Positions 1-7,995 of a DNA stretch of 37,510 bases are shown here, piece after piece (the first letter of the stretch is position 1; every line of letters starts with the position of its first letter). Source of the stretch: a virus; IMG/VR virus record IMGVR_UViG_3300033571_004674, positions 1 to 37,510 of that record. One strand, 5' to 3'. The notes under the pieces were generated by a model, which saw only the letters and a list, made by a program, of their open reading frames with translations, had not been told where the DNA came from and searched no databases. The position numbers were made by a program, and so were the translations under genes.

Positions 1-87
1 GACACCCTTCTTACGAGCAAGTTTGTTGCGTAGAGGAGTTGGTCGAGGGGTTAGGAGCTTTGACGGAGCCTCAAGATCGAAGGCCGC
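1..87. repeat. Terminal direct repeat, left copy
   Basis: These 87 bases are identical to the last 87 bases of the window (37424-37510). The repeat lies inside the major capsid coding sequence, and overlaying the two copies restores a single open frame. It is therefore best read as the assembly overlap of a circular contig. The odd length of 87 would fit a k-mer overlap. A genuine physical terminal repeat is less likely because it would interrupt the capsid gene. Confidence 0.95.
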
Positions 88-384
88 GAACGATGTCGAT
101 AGAGGACTTGTTAGTGTGATGTCCTTTACGATATCGCCCTGAGCTAATCTCTGAGACGCTAGAGCTGAGTTCAGCTGAGCGACTGCGTCGGGTGATAGTG
201 ACTTGTTTGCTACAAGAGCCTCGATCTGAGCGGCCGGATCAACAGTAGGGAACAAGCCCGGTGTGGTGCTTGCGTTGCTGAGTGACTTAGTCAGAGCGTC
301 GAGGTAGGTCTCCATAGCTTTAGCTGACTTCTTTGCGGAGGTCTCTCCGAAAAGATCAACTGACTTTGGCGATTCTAATGCCAT
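1..384 (-). CDS. Major capsid protein, N-terminal part (continues at 37423)
   Basis: This is the first 128 codons of the major capsid gene. The ATG is at 384-382 (MALESPKSVDLF), 2 nt after the TAA of the protease-scaffold gene. The frame runs off the left edge through ...LLTPRPTPLRNKLARKKGV and continues without a shift at 37423. The N-terminal arm with a TPRPTPLRNKL-like stretch is typical of HK97-fold actinophage capsids. Joined to 36167-37423 the protein is 546 residues. It builds the icosahedral shell after scaffold-assisted assembly and cleavage. The call rests on position after protease-scaffold and on family resemblance; the junction is seen directly. Confidence 0.88.
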   Translation of the reverse strand, partial: MALESPKSVDLFGETSAKKSAKAMETYLDALTKSLSNASTTPGLFPTVDPAAQIEALVANKSLSPDAVAQLNSALASQRLAQGDIVKDITLTSPLSTSFAAFDLEAPSKLLTPRPTPLRNKLARKKGV

Positions 385-386
385 AG

Positions 387-2126
387 TTAGACTACTTTCT
401 TTGATTGAGCTTCGAGATCCTCAGCCCAAGCCAAGTAACCCTTTGAGAGCACTCGATCTTGAGTCTGTGAAGCTTTGAAGCGGAGTTCTGTGGCTTTTGC
501 CAACAGATCATTAGTTACGGATTCGGCTTGACCGGTGACTGATCGCTTAGGACCTCCGCCGGCTACTGCCTTATTTGCCGTCGCTAACTCCTCTGCGATC
601 TGAGCTTTCTCGATCCGTTCAGCCTCTAACGCTGACTTGAGTCGAGAGATCTCCTCTGTCACTGATTCCTTAGCCTGTGAAACGGCTTTCTCGACGATTG
701 ACTCGATCTGAGCGTCGTCGAAATCTATGGTAGCTGACTTATCAGCACATTTACACTCTTTCATAAGAGAGTCGCATTTGTCGCACTTCTCGTCAGCCTC
801 AACGGAAAGTAAGATCTCGTCAGCGATCTCCGAGACCTCAGTCTCGCGAGCTTGGATCGGGTTCTCAACCTCGCCGGCTTCAACTTCACCCTCATACCAA
901 CGGAAAAGGTGCTTGACTGAGTCGAGTAGGTGCTCGATTGAGTCCTTCTCATTGTGACCCTCGTCAGCCATCTCTTTAGCTTCAACAATGATCAAGTTTG
1001 CGAGCTCTTGACGAGCACGATCGAAAGTCGCTTGATCAAACTTTAGGAGAGTCTTTGCGGTGTTGAGGAGATCAGCGGCCTTTAGTGACTCTTGATCAGC
1101 GATCACTTCATCGCCTTCTACGACCTCCGGAGTCTCTGAGCTGACCTCAGTCTCGCTAACCGGATCAACTGCCTCCGGTGAGTCAGCTACGACTTCCTCG
1201 ACAACCTCAGTGACCGGCTCAACCGGATCCGCGTTCTTGAATACCTCATTAGGTAGAGGAATATTGATCTGTTCTACTGCCATTAGTTCTCCGCTCTCGA
1301 TTGCTTTAGCAAGCATCAGTTTAGCATTAGGGTTAGCCGGTCTATCGACGAGAGAGACCTCTACGATCTGCCCATCTATAATACGACCTCCGGCCGCTTT
1401 ATCGTCACGGATCACGCGTGGAGATCTGATCCCGATTGAGAAACCTTTGAGGACTCCGGTCTCAACTTTCTTTACGCTCACCGGATCAACAACAAGAGCC
1501 GTGATATAGTGACCATCGTCTTTTAGCTCGTAGTCAGTCGCAACTCCGGCCGCGATGTTTGAGTGTTGCTCTCGGACATTACCTCCGCTTAGCATCCAAT
1601 CCGGCATAGCTCTCTTGAGCCAAGTATCGTCGCAGATCTGTTGGTCGATGTCGATCGAGTCGTCAGTCGCTTTACCATACACAGTCAAAGTGCCGTCAGC
1701 GTTGCGATCAGCTTTAGTAATCTCCGCGTAAGCGTGAGCGGTGCGATCAGTCATATTAGTCCTCGAGTTGATCAGTTGAGTTTCTATTTGTAGTGTAGCA
1801 GTCTTATCGCTGTTTGAGTCAGCAAAAGAGTTAGCCCAAGATCTCCCCGCGTCTCCTCCCCACGCCTCCCACGCGACTCGGCCCGCCGAAGGGTAACCCT
1901 TTTCGCCGGAGTTGAAACCCTCAGCTTTGCGATCGACTTCGTGACGAGCGAAGTAAGATCTCATACGAGCGATAGTCTCCTCGCTGACCGGAGATCCGTT
2001 AGCGAGTTGAGACGCTCGACGGCGACCAACATCAGTGAAACCGGATCCGGCTAATCCCTCTTTGAGCCAATCAAGAGCTCTCTGAGCTGACTCTCTCACG
2101 CCTTTCGGAGCTTGATAAGTTGTCAT
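387..2126 (-). CDS. Prohead protease fused to scaffold, with N-terminal phage domain
   Basis: The protein has 579 residues and three parts. Residues 1-105 form a small domain found in other phage head genes (GFTDVGRRRASQLANGSP, then WEAWGGDAGRSW). Residues 125-275 resemble an assemblin-type prohead protease, with likely catalytic His188 (VREQHSN) and Ser230 (KGFSIG) and the closing motif VSLVDRPANPNA. The rest is an acidic Glu/Val-rich linker, a Cys cluster near 458-470 (CDKCDSLMKECKC) and a C-terminal coiled coil, as expected for scaffold. It should shape the prohead and then cleave itself and the capsid arms. The ATG at 2126 has a weak ribosome site. An internal ATG at 1754 has a stronger one. 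Confidence 0.85.
   Translation of the reverse strand: MTTYQAPKGVRESAQRALDWLKEGLAGSGFTDVGRRRASQLANGSPVSEETIARMRSYFARHEVDRKAEGFNSGEKGYPSAGRVAWEAWGGDAGRSWANSFADSNSDKTATLQIETQLINSRTNMTDRTAHAYAEITKADRNADGTLTVYGKATDDSIDIDQQICDDTWLKRAMPDWMLSGGNVREQHSNIAAGVATDYELKDDGHYITALVVDPVSVKKVETGVLKGFSIGIRSPRVIRDDKAAGGRIIDGQIVEVSLVDRPANPNAKLMLAKAIESGELMAVEQINIPLPNEVFKNADPVEPVTEVVEEVVADSPEAVDPVSETEVSSETPEVVEGDEVIADQESLKAADLLNTAKTLLKFDQATFDRARQELANLIIVEAKEMADEGHNEKDSIEHLLDSVKHLFRWYEGEVEAGEVENPIQARETEVSEIADEILLSVEADEKCDKCDSLMKECKCADKSATIDFDDAQIESIVEKAVSQAKESVTEEISRLKSALEAERIEKAQIAEELATANKAVAGGGPKRSVTGQAESVTNDLLAKATELRFKASQTQDRVLSKGYLAWAEDLEAQSKKVV
1759..1764 (-). promoter_or_regulatory. Internal ribosome binding site within the protease-scaffold gene
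   Basis: GAGGAC followed by TAAT and an in-frame ATG (1754-1752) precedes MTDRTAHAYAEITK, exactly where the protease domain begins. The annotated start at 2126 lacks a comparable site. This suggests two products, 579 and 455 residues, from one frame. It is inferred from sequence only. Confidence 0.5.
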
Positions 2127-2132
2127 AGTTGA

Positions 2133-2414
2133 TTAGATCGAGTAAGTGACTACTACCGCTCCGGCAGAGGTGCCGGCCGCTGAGATCGCATAAACGGAGT
2201 CGCCTCCGTTGAGCCAAAGTTGCTGAGTCGCATTGACCGCGATCGAGTGACCTCGAGTTGCTCCGGTCGCTGTGATCGTCGCGTCACCAATGAACACGGC
2301 GACAGTATCTAAGTTTTGAATCTGAACAGCGATCCCTCGAGCTCCTCCGGTCGGCAGTTGAACGATCTTAGTCGGAGTTGTTCCAACAGTAATGTTCGCG
2401 TGAATAAGAGCCAT
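2133..2414 (-). CDS. Small beta-rich putative virion protein
   Basis: This 93-residue protein starts with MALIHANITVGTTPTKIV. I chose the ATG at 2414, 5 nt inside the end of the upstream gene, over a TTG at 2426. It is rich in Val, Ile, Thr, Ala and Gly in alternating patterns (VAVFIGDATITATGATRG; GGDSVYAISAAGTSAG), which suggests a beta sandwich. It has no Cys, no signal peptide and no membrane segment. Its place between the ParB-like and protease-scaffold genes suggests a head decoration, fibre or accessory protein. I do not recognise the family, so the function is inference from context. Confidence 0.6.
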   Translation of the reverse strand: MALIHANITVGTTPTKIVQLPTGGARGIAVQIQNLDTVAVFIGDATITATGATRGHSIAVNATQQLWLNGGDSVYAISAAGTSAGAVVVTYSI

Positions 2415-2418
2415 AAGA

Positions 2419-2859
2419 TTATCCAATCTCGATCGTGTAAGCCGGAGTCTCAGTCTCGCCTAAAAGCCAAGACGCTAATAACCGGTGGTGTCCATCTATA
2501 ATAACCGGTTTCCCCTCGCAAACGGCAATCATAGGATACTTACGGAAAGGCTTGAGAGCTTGACCCATCGCCTCAATATGTTTAGCAACATTTTTACGCT
2601 TGAGCCAAAGATCAGTTCCGTAGAGATCCTCAAGATCCCAAAGCTTTACGATCGCGTTATCCCAATGATTCGGATCAGTCGTAGGGACCGGGACTGTTCT
2701 CCAAGGTGACTCGACAAACTTTTCCGGATCATCTAACTCAGGGTGGTTAGGGTTAGGGAGGATCGTCAGTCTTGAGAGAGCTCTCTCGACCTCGAGGGGA
2801 CCGGGAACGCCGGTCTTGATCAGTGACGGATCAGCTGACTTATTAGAGTCGTCTATCAT
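2419..2859 (-). CDS. ParB/sulfiredoxin-like protein in the head module
   Basis: The protein has 146 residues. Its C-terminal half has the ParB/Srx-like signature: KPFRKYPMIAVCEG, then PVIIDGHHRLLASWLLGE. The GHHRLLA stretch corresponds to the ParB nucleotide-binding loop. The N-terminal half is charged and proline-rich, with no clear domain. The ATG at 2859 lies 11 nt after GGAGG, a slightly long spacing. It sits between the Mu F-like and small beta genes. Related folds bind CTP or cleave DNA, but no role in head assembly or packaging can be assigned here. This is one of two ParB-like genes in the phage. Confidence 0.75.
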   Translation of the reverse strand: MIDDSNKSADPSLIKTGVPGPLEVERALSRLTILPNPNHPELDDPEKFVESPWRTVPVPTTDPNHWDNAIVKLWDLEDLYGTDLWLKRKNVAKHIEAMGQALKPFRKYPMIAVCEGKPVIIDGHHRLLASWLLGETETPAYTIEIG

Positions 2860-2904
2860 ACCGCGATCAACCTCCTTCTGTGATCAAGAATACTATCTAT
2901 CAGC

Positions 2905-3765
2905 TTACTCGTAGATCTCGATCTGTGACTGATCTCTGACCGGAGTTGAGTCGTCAAAGAAAGGGAGGATCGAGCAACGGCAGTTAGTATGAGCGGGAGG
3001 CTCAGTATCACCGGAGGGAAACTCGTCGCCTAAAGATCTTGGACCCGCGATCGCGTTAGCCTCGCAGTCCTCGCAACCCTCAAGAGCAAACCACTCAACT
3101 TGATCTACGCCGAACTCCTCGTAGCCGTCGATCGTGGCGACGCTCATAGCTCGGTTCATCTCAGTCGTAGCGATCGCTAAAGCTCTTTGAGAGTCTCGAA
3201 CGATCCCTTTGATCCCCGCCTCGATCAAAGATCTCGCGAGAGCAAGATCAGTTTGACCGGTCGCAAGAGCGTCAGAGAGTAAAGTTCCGATCCGATCGAG
3301 ACTCGTCTTGCTGATCCCTCTGAGAGCTCTGACTTTAGTCCTCGTCAAAAGATCTCTCAACGCTCCCGGCGGTCTTACGAGGAGCTCAGCGGGAGTATGA
3401 CCCGGCTTCCATTTCTCCCAATCGATATCGGCGGGTTGAGTCGGATCGTAAGAGTTCGGAGCTTTATTGCGGATCTTACGAGCTTGATAGACCGCTCCTC
3501 GAGCAAAGTCTCGACCTAACATATAACCGGTTGAGTAGATCCGATCAAGAGCTCGACCAAGAGCCCGATCATCAACTCGAATATGTAGTAAAGCCCAATC
3601 TCTCGCTTGAGCGGTAGTCAAGCTTGTTCCAAGAGGGAAAGCGTCGATAAAAGCTTCGGCGATCGCTTGAGGATCAACTGATCCGGCGATAGCGACTCTG
3701 ACCTCGTCAGCGATCCTTGCGGAAGTCCGAACTAAAGCTCCGTCAGCTCGGTTCGCATAACTCAT
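2905..3765 (-). CDS. Mu F-like head morphogenesis protein
   Basis: This protein of 286 residues belongs to the Mu gpF / SPP1 gp7 type of minor head proteins, found next to the portal and needed for head maturation or DNA ejection. The C-terminal region carries the expected motifs: AIATTEMNRAMS, then WFALEGCEDCEANA and HTNCRCSI. The start ATG at 3765 overlaps the portal stop (CAATGA). A longer frame from 3789 exists but has an unlikely start. The Cys pairs (CEDC, CRC) could bind metal. The head module order terminase, portal, F-like, protease, capsid supports the call. Confidence 0.85.
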   Translation of the reverse strand: MSYANRADGALVRTSARIADEVRVAIAGSVDPQAIAEAFIDAFPLGTSLTTAQARDWALLHIRVDDRALGRALDRIYSTGYMLGRDFARGAVYQARKIRNKAPNSYDPTQPADIDWEKWKPGHTPAELLVRPPGALRDLLTRTKVRALRGISKTSLDRIGTLLSDALATGQTDLALARSLIEAGIKGIVRDSQRALAIATTEMNRAMSVATIDGYEEFGVDQVEWFALEGCEDCEANAIAGPRSLGDEFPSGDTEPPAHTNCRCSILPFFDDSTPVRDQSQIEIYE

Positions 3766-5723
3766 TGGAGATAACGCTCCGCATACCACCTAGCTCCGTC
3801 GTAGTCTTTGATCTCTACGAACTTATTGAGCGTCTCAGCGTAAGTCACTGATAGATGTTTGAACTCGAAAGGTCTTGAAGGTGACTTGCGGATCCAACGG
3901 ATAAAAGCTCGAGCCTCGTCGATCGCGTCGAGATCTGATCGCTTGAGGGACTTTTCCTCCTCGTCAGCGTCAGTCTTGACCGGCTCCTCGTCAGCTTGAT
4001 CCTCCGGATCTTGATCCTCTTGATCCTTCGAATCCTGATCTTTCTGATCTTGATCAACTGACTCTTTCGGATCTTGATCAGCTTGATCTTTCGGATCCGC
4101 AGTCGGATCTTGAGTCGGATCCTGATCTGTGATCTGATCCTGTGGCTGATCTTGCTGATCAGTCGCATCAACTAATCCACCGGTCGAGAGATCCATCATA
4201 CCGTTCTCAGTGACGAAGTAAGATCCGGTGCTTGAGGCAAAGATCGGAGAGTCAGCTTCCTCAGCGTCAAGTAGAGGGAGACCGGCTTTAGCTCGAGCTT
4301 CGTTGATCGCGAGCGTTCCGTTCTTGAGGCGGATATCGTCAGCTTGAGCTCCGGAAAGATCATCGTGGCGACCGCTAGGCATAAAGCGGAACTCAAGTTC
4401 GCGAGGCATACCGAGATAGACATAGCTCAAGTGAGAGAGCATACGACCAAGCCATCGTTGTAGAGGGATCAGTCCGATTACCTCGCTTGAGTCAGCTTCG
4501 CCGTTCTGAATACCGGATCCGCCAAGTCCGCCTTTTGGAGCGAAGCCGATCTCAGTAGGTAGAACTCCAAAGTGACCGCAGATCGAGTTGATCAGATACT
4601 CGTCAAACACGGAGCTAAACTTTTCCGCGTAGCCGTCGAACTGAATCGGATCGAGACCGGCGGGGAGTAGTCGAGCTTTCTTACGCTGTTCAGTCTGACC
4701 GCTCAGATCATCATTGAATACATTTTCGTAGGCTCTGAGGAGATCCGGATTATTACCGAAGTTTGAGTCGCTCTTGAACATTAGAGCGGGTAAAACTCCG
4801 TCAGTGTATTCGGCTCTTAGCCACTGCTGACGGCGTAAATAAAGATCAGCTAGAGGGAGAGATCTCTCAACCGGAGAGAACCCATAGACGCTCATTGACC
4901 GGCGGTTACGGATCATATAGCTCAGCTCGTCAGCTGAGAACTCTCCGTCAGCCTCCACAGTTTCGTTAGGAGCTGAGAACTCTGATCTCGGGAAGCCGAA
5001 AAGGATCTGTTGGTAGGCCGCAAACGGAGGTTGAGGTCTCATACCTCTATCGTCGATCAACGGCTTTATTGTTGATCCGTCGAGGATCTGTAATCCGTGT
5101 AGATCCTTACCCACTGTCTTTTGAGGCCACACCGCGAAAGCGTCGAGGACTAAGATCTCCTCAAGAGCCATATTCAACCAATCAGCAAAGATCAGTCCGT
5201 TACTCTGATCCGGGACTCGCCAAAAGTGACGGAGACGAGAGATCTCCGGACCGAACTGATCCTTAGCGATCTGTTGAGCTCGTAAAGCTGAGACTCCCTG
5301 ATCTGAGGCGACTGATTCGGCGGTGTCGTCAGTGAGCACGATATCCCACTCGAGTCCGATCATCTTTGACTTGAGGACCTCAATACAGCGACGGATAATG
5401 TCGATCTGTTCAGCGGCCGCTCTGAGAGTTTTGAAAGGGACTAGACGAGTCTCAGTTATGTTTATGTTTTGAGCGACTTGATACTCGTAGCGTCGAGGAT
5501 CCGGTCTGCCGTCAGATCTTACAGGGTTGATCGCTCCGGGTATGATCGGTCTGCCGGGAGCAAAAGGAACTGAGGCGAGATTAGGATCGCGGTCAAGAGC
5601 GACGGAGGATCCGTAACCGGAGGTCTGTTGAGTGATCTGAGAAGGGTTGATCGGCGTTGCGATCGGAGCGTTCTTGCTGATCTGATCTGCTACACGCTTA
5701 GCGAAGTTATCTAGTAATCCCAT
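3762..5723 (-). CDS. Portal protein
   Basis: The protein has 653 residues. The start is the ATG at 5723 (MGLLDNFAKRVADQ), with AGGA 8 nt upstream and just past the terminase stop. The portal core is visible in IDIIRRCIEVLKSKMIGLEW, YGFSPVERSLPLADLYLRRQ and FGVLPTEIGF. It forms the dodecameric ring through which the terminase pumps DNA and to which the neck attaches. After the core comes a long acidic Asp/Gln/Pro low-complexity tract, then a short charged C-terminal domain (FIRWIRKSPSRPFEFKHLSV). The length exceeds a typical 450-500 residue portal because of this extension. Confidence 0.9.
   Translation of the reverse strand: MGLLDNFAKRVADQISKNAPIATPINPSQITQQTSGYGSSVALDRDPNLASVPFAPGRPIIPGAINPVRSDGRPDPRRYEYQVAQNINITETRLVPFKTLRAAAEQIDIIRRCIEVLKSKMIGLEWDIVLTDDTAESVASDQGVSALRAQQIAKDQFGPEISRLRHFWRVPDQSNGLIFADWLNMALEEILVLDAFAVWPQKTVGKDLHGLQILDGSTIKPLIDDRGMRPQPPFAAYQQILFGFPRSEFSAPNETVEADGEFSADELSYMIRNRRSMSVYGFSPVERSLPLADLYLRRQQWLRAEYTDGVLPALMFKSDSNFGNNPDLLRAYENVFNDDLSGQTEQRKKARLLPAGLDPIQFDGYAEKFSSVFDEYLINSICGHFGVLPTEIGFAPKGGLGGSGIQNGEADSSEVIGLIPLQRWLGRMLSHLSYVYLGMPRELEFRFMPSGRHDDLSGAQADDIRLKNGTLAINEARAKAGLPLLDAEEADSPIFASSTGSYFVTENGMMDLSTGGLVDATDQQDQPQDQITDQDPTQDPTADPKDQADQDPKESVDQDQKDQDSKDQEDQDPEDQADEEPVKTDADEEEKSLKRSDLDAIDEARAFIRWIRKSPSRPFEFKHLSVTYAETLNKFVEIKDYDGARWYAERYLQ
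3985..4167 (-). repeat. Asp/Gln-rich low-complexity coding repeat in portal
   Basis: About 60 codons encode irregular repeats of DQ, DP and DQKDQ (for example DQADQDPKESVDQDQKDQ). On the DNA this is a run of GGATC/TTGATC units, so GATC occurs every few bases. The tract is strongly acidic and probably disordered. It could be a slippage-generated linker between the portal core and its C-terminal domain. Confidence 0.75.
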
Positions 5724-5728
5724 TGAGT

Positions 5729-7087
5729 CTATCCTAACGGCGTATGGCAAGTAGGGCAAAGTTTAGCGGTCTTAGGAGCCGGCATACGACACGACGGACA
5801 GAACTGAGCGAGGGCCGCTATACCTAGCATAGAGGATCCTCCCTCCATCAGATCAGTCATAGCCCATACGAGAGCGTCAAGTCGATCCGGTGAAAAGTCT
5901 GAGTCCGGAGTATAGTTACACATTTGATCCTCAAGAGCGGGGAACGATCCTAAGTGGTGAGCTCGACCTTGCTCGTAGATCGACGCGATCGGCTCAGCTC
6001 TCAAGATCTTTCCGCGAGTGGCGGTCACTTTCTTATAGCTGATTGTCGGATCAACTTGACGGAGTAAAGCCTCGATCATATCTCCGCCGTTATTCGTCTC
6101 ACCAATGATCCGATCGGCTTGGTGGCGGTGATAAGCCTCAACCGCGACGCGAGCCCAAGAGTCCGGTGAGGATCTCCGAGTCAGATCCTCGAGTATGTAG
6201 TAATGTCCGTCAGCGGTCATACCGGCGACTACGATACCGGTCTCGTCGCTTTTCTCTCCGGAGGTCGTCGCCGGATCGATAGCTACTACGACTCTGACGA
6301 GTGGCGGGTGATCAGTGACTCGAGTCTCGTCAAGTTGAGCGAGAGTCCAAAGAGCTCCATCGACCTCGTCTATGATCTCTCCGTAAAGCTCTTGACGACC
6401 TAGACGCGTTCCCTCGTATCTGAGTTTGAGATCTGCTAGAGCGGTCTGAGCGAGGTTCTGAGCGTTATCGAAGGTTGATCCTCGAGTCACGGCTACGGAT
6501 CCGTCAGCTCGAGTCGCAAGAGATCTGATCAGTGAGGTAGGTCGAGGCGTGGTAGTGACGATTACTCGCGGGTGATCTCCGAGACGGAGTCCGAACTGTA
6601 ACTGATCCCAAGCGTCAGTGTAGCGATAGGCCGCTAACTCGTCGCACCAAGCTCCGTGATGTTGAGGACCTCTAAAGCGGTCAGGTTTATCAGCTGAGAA
6701 AAGCTTGATCCTTGATCCGTTGATCAGAAGGATCTCACCAATCGACCGGTTGTAATCTTTGAGAGCTTTATACCGGCGGAGAACATTGAGGATCCCGCTC
6801 TCACCTTCGGCACAGGTATCTCGAGCGTCAGCGTAAGTTGGAGCTACGATCGCCCAACGCGTATTAGGTTGAGAGATCGCTTGATCGGCAAGCCACTCGG
6901 CCGCAGTCCTCGTCTTACCCGCTCCTCGACCGGCGAGGTAAAGCCAAACTGACCAATCAGAGTCCGGAGGTAGTTGCTCCGGTCTCGCTTGCTCCACTCT
7001 CCAACGATAACGGCTTGCTCTGATCCACTTCGTCGAGGAGTCTAATGATCCGCTCGATGTCGTTGTTGTAGTCGAAATTGCCGTCAT
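5729..7087 (-). CDS. terL: Terminase large subunit with C-terminal zinc ribbon
   Basis: The protein has 452 residues. The ATPase half has Walker A at 52-60 (AGRGAGKTR), preceded by the family stretch ARPEQLPPDSDW, and Walker B at 145-150 (GAWCDE). The nuclease half shows VVAIDPATTSG (Asp271) and DRLDALVWAM (Asp404). It is the packaging motor and headful/site nuclease. Unusually, the C-terminus ends in two CxxC pairs (C430, C433, C444, C447; FCPSCRMPAP... LCPTCHTP), a predicted zinc ribbon. The ATG at 7087 follows GGAGG by 9 nt, and the first 131 nt overlap the small subunit gene in another frame. The conserved ARPEQLPP motif lies inside that overlap, so at least part of it is genuinely dual coding. 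Confidence 0.93.
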   Translation of the reverse strand: MTAISTTTTTSSGSLDSSTKWIRASRYRWRVEQARPEQLPPDSDWSVWLYLAGRGAGKTRTAAEWLADQAISQPNTRWAIVAPTYADARDTCAEGESGILNVLRRYKALKDYNRSIGEILLINGSRIKLFSADKPDRFRGPQHHGAWCDELAAYRYTDAWDQLQFGLRLGDHPRVIVTTTPRPTSLIRSLATRADGSVAVTRGSTFDNAQNLAQTALADLKLRYEGTRLGRQELYGEIIDEVDGALWTLAQLDETRVTDHPPLVRVVVAIDPATTSGEKSDETGIVVAGMTADGHYYILEDLTRRSSPDSWARVAVEAYHRHQADRIIGETNNGGDMIEALLRQVDPTISYKKVTATRGKILRAEPIASIYEQGRAHHLGSFPALEDQMCNYTPDSDFSPDRLDALVWAMTDLMEGGSSMLGIAALAQFCPSCRMPAPKTAKLCPTCHTPLG

Positions 7088-7448
7088 AAGTCATTACCTC
7101 CGCTTGAACTTTCTGAGGAGCCTCAAGTCCGAGTAACTTAGCTCTCCTATCCATAACCTTTAGAACTACCTCAGCTGATCTCTTATCAAGATCAACAATC
7201 GCGGGTTTCCAATAAGCTCTTTGAATCCGATCAAGTCGATCAAGCTCAAGATCTCGGATCTGATCAACTGAGTCACGCTGAACCCTCTTGACCACTCTCA
7301 TATAGGCTTTCTGAGCTCCGGAGGCGTTAGCGTAGCCGACCACTTGAGCGATCCGCTCCCAAGTTTCTCCGGATCTCCTCAGCTCGAGGACTTTGTTCTC
7401 TTTATCGAACTGATCCGGCGGGACTGACTTTGATCTCTTTGTCGCCAT
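6957..7448 (-). CDS. terS: Terminase small subunit
   Basis: The protein has 163 residues and starts at an ATG 7 nt after AGGA. The N-terminal region is a helix-turn-helix DNA-binding type: VLELRRSGETWERIAQVVGY and GAQKAYMRVVKRV. A helical central part (QIRDLELDRLDRIQRAYWKP, VMDRRAKLLGLEAP) is typical of small terminase oligomers that recognise the packaging site. The C-terminal 43 codons overlap terL in another frame, ending in a Ser/Gly/Thr-rich tail (LESGASETGATTSGL). Identification rests on these features and direct adjacency to terL. Confidence 0.85.
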   Translation of the reverse strand: MATKRSKSVPPDQFDKENKVLELRRSGETWERIAQVVGYANASGAQKAYMRVVKRVQRDSVDQIRDLELDRLDRIQRAYWKPAIVDLDKRSAEVVLKVMDRRAKLLGLEAPQKVQAEVMTYDGNFDYNNDIERIIRLLDEVDQSKPLSLESGASETGATTSGL

Positions 7449-7464
7449 ATGGTTATCCTACTTT

Positions 7465-7995
7465 CTAGGATAAATAGTATCGTATTTGATCGGCGAGGGT
7501 TTGAGGGGATAAGGATCCGTCAAGTTTGATCGCTCCGTGTCGCTCCGCGAGGTTGAGGTGTTTAGTTTGGCGACCTTTGAGCCAAGATAGGTTTTGAGCG
7601 GGGAGGTTGTGAGCTCGAGATCTGAGGATCCGTCTTGTTTGAGCTTCGACCGGATCTGTGTTGAGGTGAAAGATCAGTGTTTCTCCGTGATCTTGAGCGA
7701 TCTTGATAAAGCGATCATTGGCGAGGCGATCTCCCTCAGCGATTACGAGTCCTTCGATCCCTTCTTGATACCATTGAGCGACTTGAGTTATGACGGCTTG
7801 AGGGAGTGAGTCTGTTCCGCCGAAAGGTGCTCGAGTCCAACCTAGTTGGATAGCGGGTCCGTAGGGAGTTTTGTAGGTTATATGTTTGATCGGGTTGATC
7901 TCTCGCGTCAGCTCAGTCCAAGAGTCCGTGAGCTCTTTGATCAGAGTTGTTTTGCCGGCACCCGGCTCACCTATTAGGATCAGTGTTTTTGTCAT
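7465..7995 (-). CDS. P-loop kinase-like protein
   Basis: The protein has 176 residues. Walker A is at residues 9-17 (GEPGAGKTT), directly after a short beta strand, and IEGLVIAEGDRLAND resembles the core and lid regions of small nucleotide kinases. It has an Arg-rich segment (RRILRSRAHN). The ATG overlaps the stop of the upstream gene (ATGA). Small P-loop kinases accompany TET/JBP dioxygenases and ParB-like proteins in phage DNA hypermodification clusters, where some phosphorylate hydroxymethyl bases. Its position beside those two genes makes that role plausible. A nucleotide kinase or a terminase-associated ATPase is the alternative. Confidence 0.7.
   Translation of the reverse strand: MTKTLILIGEPGAGKTTLIKELTDSWTELTREINPIKHITYKTPYGPAIQLGWTRAPFGGTDSLPQAVITQVAQWYQEGIEGLVIAEGDRLANDRFIKIAQDHGETLIFHLNTDPVEAQTRRILRSRAHNLPAQNLSWLKGRQTKHLNLAERHGAIKLDGSLSPQTLADQIRYYLS

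Noticed and set aside
1-87. Physical direct terminal repeat of the virion chromosome
   Set aside because: The repeat falls inside the capsid gene and is restored to one frame on circularisation, so an assembly overlap is the simpler reading.
1210-1509. Long plus-strand frames opposite the structural genes (for example here and at 31218-31532)
   Set aside because: They mirror strongly coding minus-strand genes, have no ribosome sites and no recognisable domains.
2415-2426. TTG start four codons upstream for the small beta protein
   Set aside because: It would overlap the upstream gene further and has no better ribosome site than the ATG at 2414.
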